Positions 4,614 to 6,436 of a stretch of DNA of 6,436 bases are shown here, in pieces. Each line of letters begins with the position of its first letter. Within the stretch, counting starts at the first letter, position 1. The stretch covers positions 1 through 6,436 of the forward strand of contig JAFPBP010000116.1 in assembly GCA_017424085.1 (NCBI GenBank), in the 5' to 3' direction. The DNA comes from Clostridia bacterium (lineage in GTDB: Bacteria; Bacillota; Clostridia; Oscillospirales; UBA644). A program made the translations under genes and the position numbers. The notes under the pieces are model-generated. The model worked only from the letters and a program-made list of their open reading frames with translations. It made no database searches and was not told the origin of the DNA.

Positions 4614-5978
4614 TTATATGAGGTTTTGCAAGTATGCAAGCTGTTGATCAATGGTTCCGGGGGCGCCTTGGGAGATGCGCTTTTTCACGCAGGTCTCCAG
4701 CTTGATGTCCTCGTACAGATCCTCGGCAAACAGGTCGCTGAAGGTTTGGTATTCCGCCAGGGGCATGGTGTCGGGCACCTGATTCGTTGCGATGCAATGT
4801 CCCACGATCTGTCCCACGATCTTGTATGCCGTGCGGAAGGGGAGACCCTTACGTACCAGATAGTCCGCAATGTCGGTGGCGTTGATGAAGCCTTCCTGCG
4901 CCGCACGATACATCCGATCGGCGTTCACGCGCATGGTTGCGATCATGGGCGTGAAGATCTCAAGGCACTTCTTCGCCGTATCCACCGCGTCGAAAATGCA
5001 CTCTTTGTCCTCCTGCATGTCCTTATTGTATGCCAGAGGCAAGCCCTTCAGAACCGTCAGCATGCCCATCAGGTCTCCGTAGACCCGTCCCGTCTTGCCC
5101 CGCACCAATTCCGCCATATCGGAATTTTTCTTCTGAGGCATAATGCTGGAGCCCGTGGTGTAGGCATCGTCCAGCTCCACGAAACGGAATTCCCAGGAGG
5201 ACCAGAGAATGATCTCCTCGGAGAAGCGGGAGAGGTGGGTCATGATCAGCGACAGCGCCGACAGCAGCTCCACGCAGTAGTCCCGATCGGAGACCCCGTC
5301 CAGACTGTTCAGACAGGGTCCGTCAAAGCCCAGCGCCTCGGCGGTGGCGTTGCGGTCGATGGGGTAGGTGGTTCCCGCCAGCGCACAGCTTCCCAAGGGG
5401 GATCGATTCATGCGCTTTGCGGCGTCCTCGATGCGGCTCAGATCCCGCGCCAGCATCATGCCGTAGGCGGCAAGATGATGGGCGAAGGTGATGGGCTGCG
5501 CCCGTTGCAGGTGGGTGTATCCGGGGAGGATGGTTTCCTTGTGTTGGGCTGCCTGTCCGATGATGGCTCCGATGAGCTTGCGGATCAGATCCTTGATCTC
5601 GTTGCATTCGTCCCGCAGGTACATCCGAAGATCCACTGCCACCTGATCGTTTCGGGAGCGGGCGGTGTGCAACCGCTTGCCCGTATCCCCGATGCGTTGG
5701 GTCAGCACCTGCTCCACGAACATGTGAATGTCCTCGCAGGCGGGATCAAAGTCGAGGGTCCCCTCGTCCAGATCCCGAAGGATTCCGTCCAGCCCGTCAA
5801 TGATGGTGTCTGCGTCCTGCTTGGTGATGATCCCCTGCGCGCCCAGCATGGCGGCGTGCGCCATGGAGCCCTGAATGTCCTGACGGTACATTCTGCAGTC
5901 AAAGGGGAGCGACGAGTTGAAATCGTCTGCTAACTGATCGGAAGGCTTGGTAAACCGTCCCGCCCACATTTTTTCCAT
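4614..5978 (-). CDS. argH: Argininosuccinate lyase
   Basis: The cytosolic last enzyme of arginine synthesis: it splits argininosuccinate into arginine and fumarate, acting as a homotetramer of the fumarase/aspartase superfamily. The 454 residues are full length. Recognisable parts are MWAGRFTKPSDQLADDFN (4-21), SRNDQVAVDLRMYLRD (108-123), GYTHLQRAQP (153-162) with the catalytic Thr155-His156 pair, and the fumarate-lyase signature GSSIMPQKKN (276-285) with the catalytic serine at 277. The residue after the signature is Ser286, where most family members I recall have Pro. The start at ATG 5978-5976 has AAGGA (5990-5994) about 11 nt upstream, overlapping the argG stop codon. The 14-bp spacing to argG means co-transcription and probably translational coupling. 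Confidence 0.97.
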   Translation of the reverse strand: MEKMWAGRFTKPSDQLADDFNSSLPFDCRMYRQDIQGSMAHAAMLGAQGIITKQDADTIIDGLDGILRDLDEGTLDFDPACEDIHMFVEQVLTQRIGDTGKRLHTARSRNDQVAVDLRMYLRDECNEIKDLIRKLIGAIIGQAAQHKETILPGYTHLQRAQPITFAHHLAAYGMMLARDLSRIEDAAKRMNRSPLGSCALAGTTYPIDRNATAEALGFDGPCLNSLDGVSDRDYCVELLSALSLIMTHLSRFSEEIILWSSWEFRFVELDDAYTTGSSIMPQKKNSDMAELVRGKTGRVYGDLMGMLTVLKGLPLAYNKDMQEDKECIFDAVDTAKKCLEIFTPMIATMRVNADRMYRAAQEGFINATDIADYLVRKGLPFRTAYKIVGQIVGHCIATNQVPDTMPLAEYQTFSDLFAEDLYEDIKLETCVKKRISQGAPGTIDQQLAYLQNLI

Positions 5979-5992
5979 ATCGGTGTATATCC

Positions 5993-6436
5993 TTACTTCT
6001 TGTTCTTCTTGTCAACCATCGCCTGAACCTTGATGGGAAGCCCGTACAGATTGATGAATCCTGCGGAATCCTTCTGATCGTAGTCGCTTTCGCCGAAGGT
6101 TGCGATCTCCTCGGAATAGAGAGAATAGTCGCTCCAAACGCCTGCGTTGATCATGTTACCCTTGTAGAGCTTGAGGCGAACCTTACCCGTAACGGTTTCC
6201 TGGGTCTTATCCACAAAGGCGGCGAGGGCTTCTCTGAGGGGAGTGAACCACTGACCGTTGTAGACCAGCTCTGCGTAGGTGATGGCAAGCTTCTGCTTTT
6301 CGTGCAGAGTCATCTTGTCCAGACAAATGCTTTCCAGAACGCTGTGCGCCTTGTAGAGGATAGATCCGCCGGGAGTTTCGTATACGCCGCGGCACTTCAT
6401 GCCGACCAGACGGTTCTCTACGATGTCGAGCAGACC
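5993..6436 (-). CDS. argG: Argininosuccinate synthase, C-terminal part (partial)
   Basis: The minus strand is open from the window end (6436) to the TAA at 5995-5993: 147 residues, the C-terminal third of ArgG. The frame begins GLLDIVENRLVGMKCRGVYE, the well-known DxVExRxVGxKxRGxYE block, then ETPGGSILYKAH, and ends with SLYSEEIATFGESDYDQKDS, AGFINLYGLP and a lysine-rich tail. The enzyme joins citrulline and aspartate with ATP to form argininosuccinate, the substrate of the next gene. The ATP-binding N-terminal part and the promoter lie beyond the window. An internal ATG at 6400 is not the start. Confidence 0.96.
   Translation of the reverse strand, partial: GLLDIVENRLVGMKCRGVYETPGGSILYKAHSVLESICLDKMTLHEKQKLAITYAELVYNGQWFTPLREALAAFVDKTQETVTGKVRLKLYKGNMINAGVWSDYSLYSEEIATFGESDYDQKDSAGFINLYGLPIKVQAMVDKKNKK

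Noticed and set aside
4563..5933. A 456-codon open frame on the plus strand, antisense to argH
   Set aside because: It mirrors argH codon for codon, has no ribosome site or recognisable domain, and argH is certain. Codon bias in a GC-rich gene leaves the opposite strand open.

Overview
The window looks like a chromosomal stretch from a low-to-mid GC Gram-positive anaerobe, most likely a gut-type member of class Clostridia. The reasons are strong GGAGG-type ribosome sites, near-perfect sigma-A promoters with 17-bp spacers, a short Firmicutes-type NagB with a GxNGHIGFNEPG loop, a pyruvate formate-lyase-type glycyl radical enzyme next to an AraC-family regulator, and an intergenic array of small hairpins joined by AGTGATATT/AATATCACT linkers. 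The genus cannot be read from the sequence.

Layout, left to right. (1) 1-538, minus: the N-terminal 179 residues of a glycyl radical enzyme, cut by the window edge. (2) 539-650: a compact divergent control region. (3) 651-1436, plus: an AraC-family regulator with an N-terminal cupin-like sensor and a C-terminal double helix-turn-helix. (4) 1437-1791: non-coding, filled with a 32-bp palindrome, a modular array of six small hairpins, another imperfect hairpin and a bidirectional terminator. (5) 1792-3202, minus: two tandem MgtC/SapB-family membrane proteins read from one consensus promoter. (6) 3359-4081, minus: nagB, apparently monocistronic, with its own promoter and terminator. (7) 4240-4527, plus: a small antibiotic-biosynthesis-monooxygenase (ABM) domain protein, divergent from nagB and closed by a strong terminator. 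(8) 4614-6436, minus: argH preceded by the 3' end of argG, the last two steps of arginine synthesis.

How the genes work together. The AraC-type protein is probably the local regulator of the glycyl radical enzyme, because their promoters are interleaved in about 110 bp. The two MgtC-like proteins form a two-gene operon and may act together. NagB feeds amino-sugar phosphate into glycolysis as fructose-6-phosphate. ArgG and ArgH turn citrulline and aspartate into arginine and fumarate. The blocks are functionally independent and separated by terminators, as in an ordinary chromosome. I see no phage, transposase, CRISPR, tRNA or rRNA. The most unusual stretch is the hairpin array at 1488-1658, which resembles a dispersed repeat (MITE-like or REP-like) or a structured 3' UTR. 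The next best lead is the glycyl radical enzyme, whose substrate cannot be assigned from this fragment.
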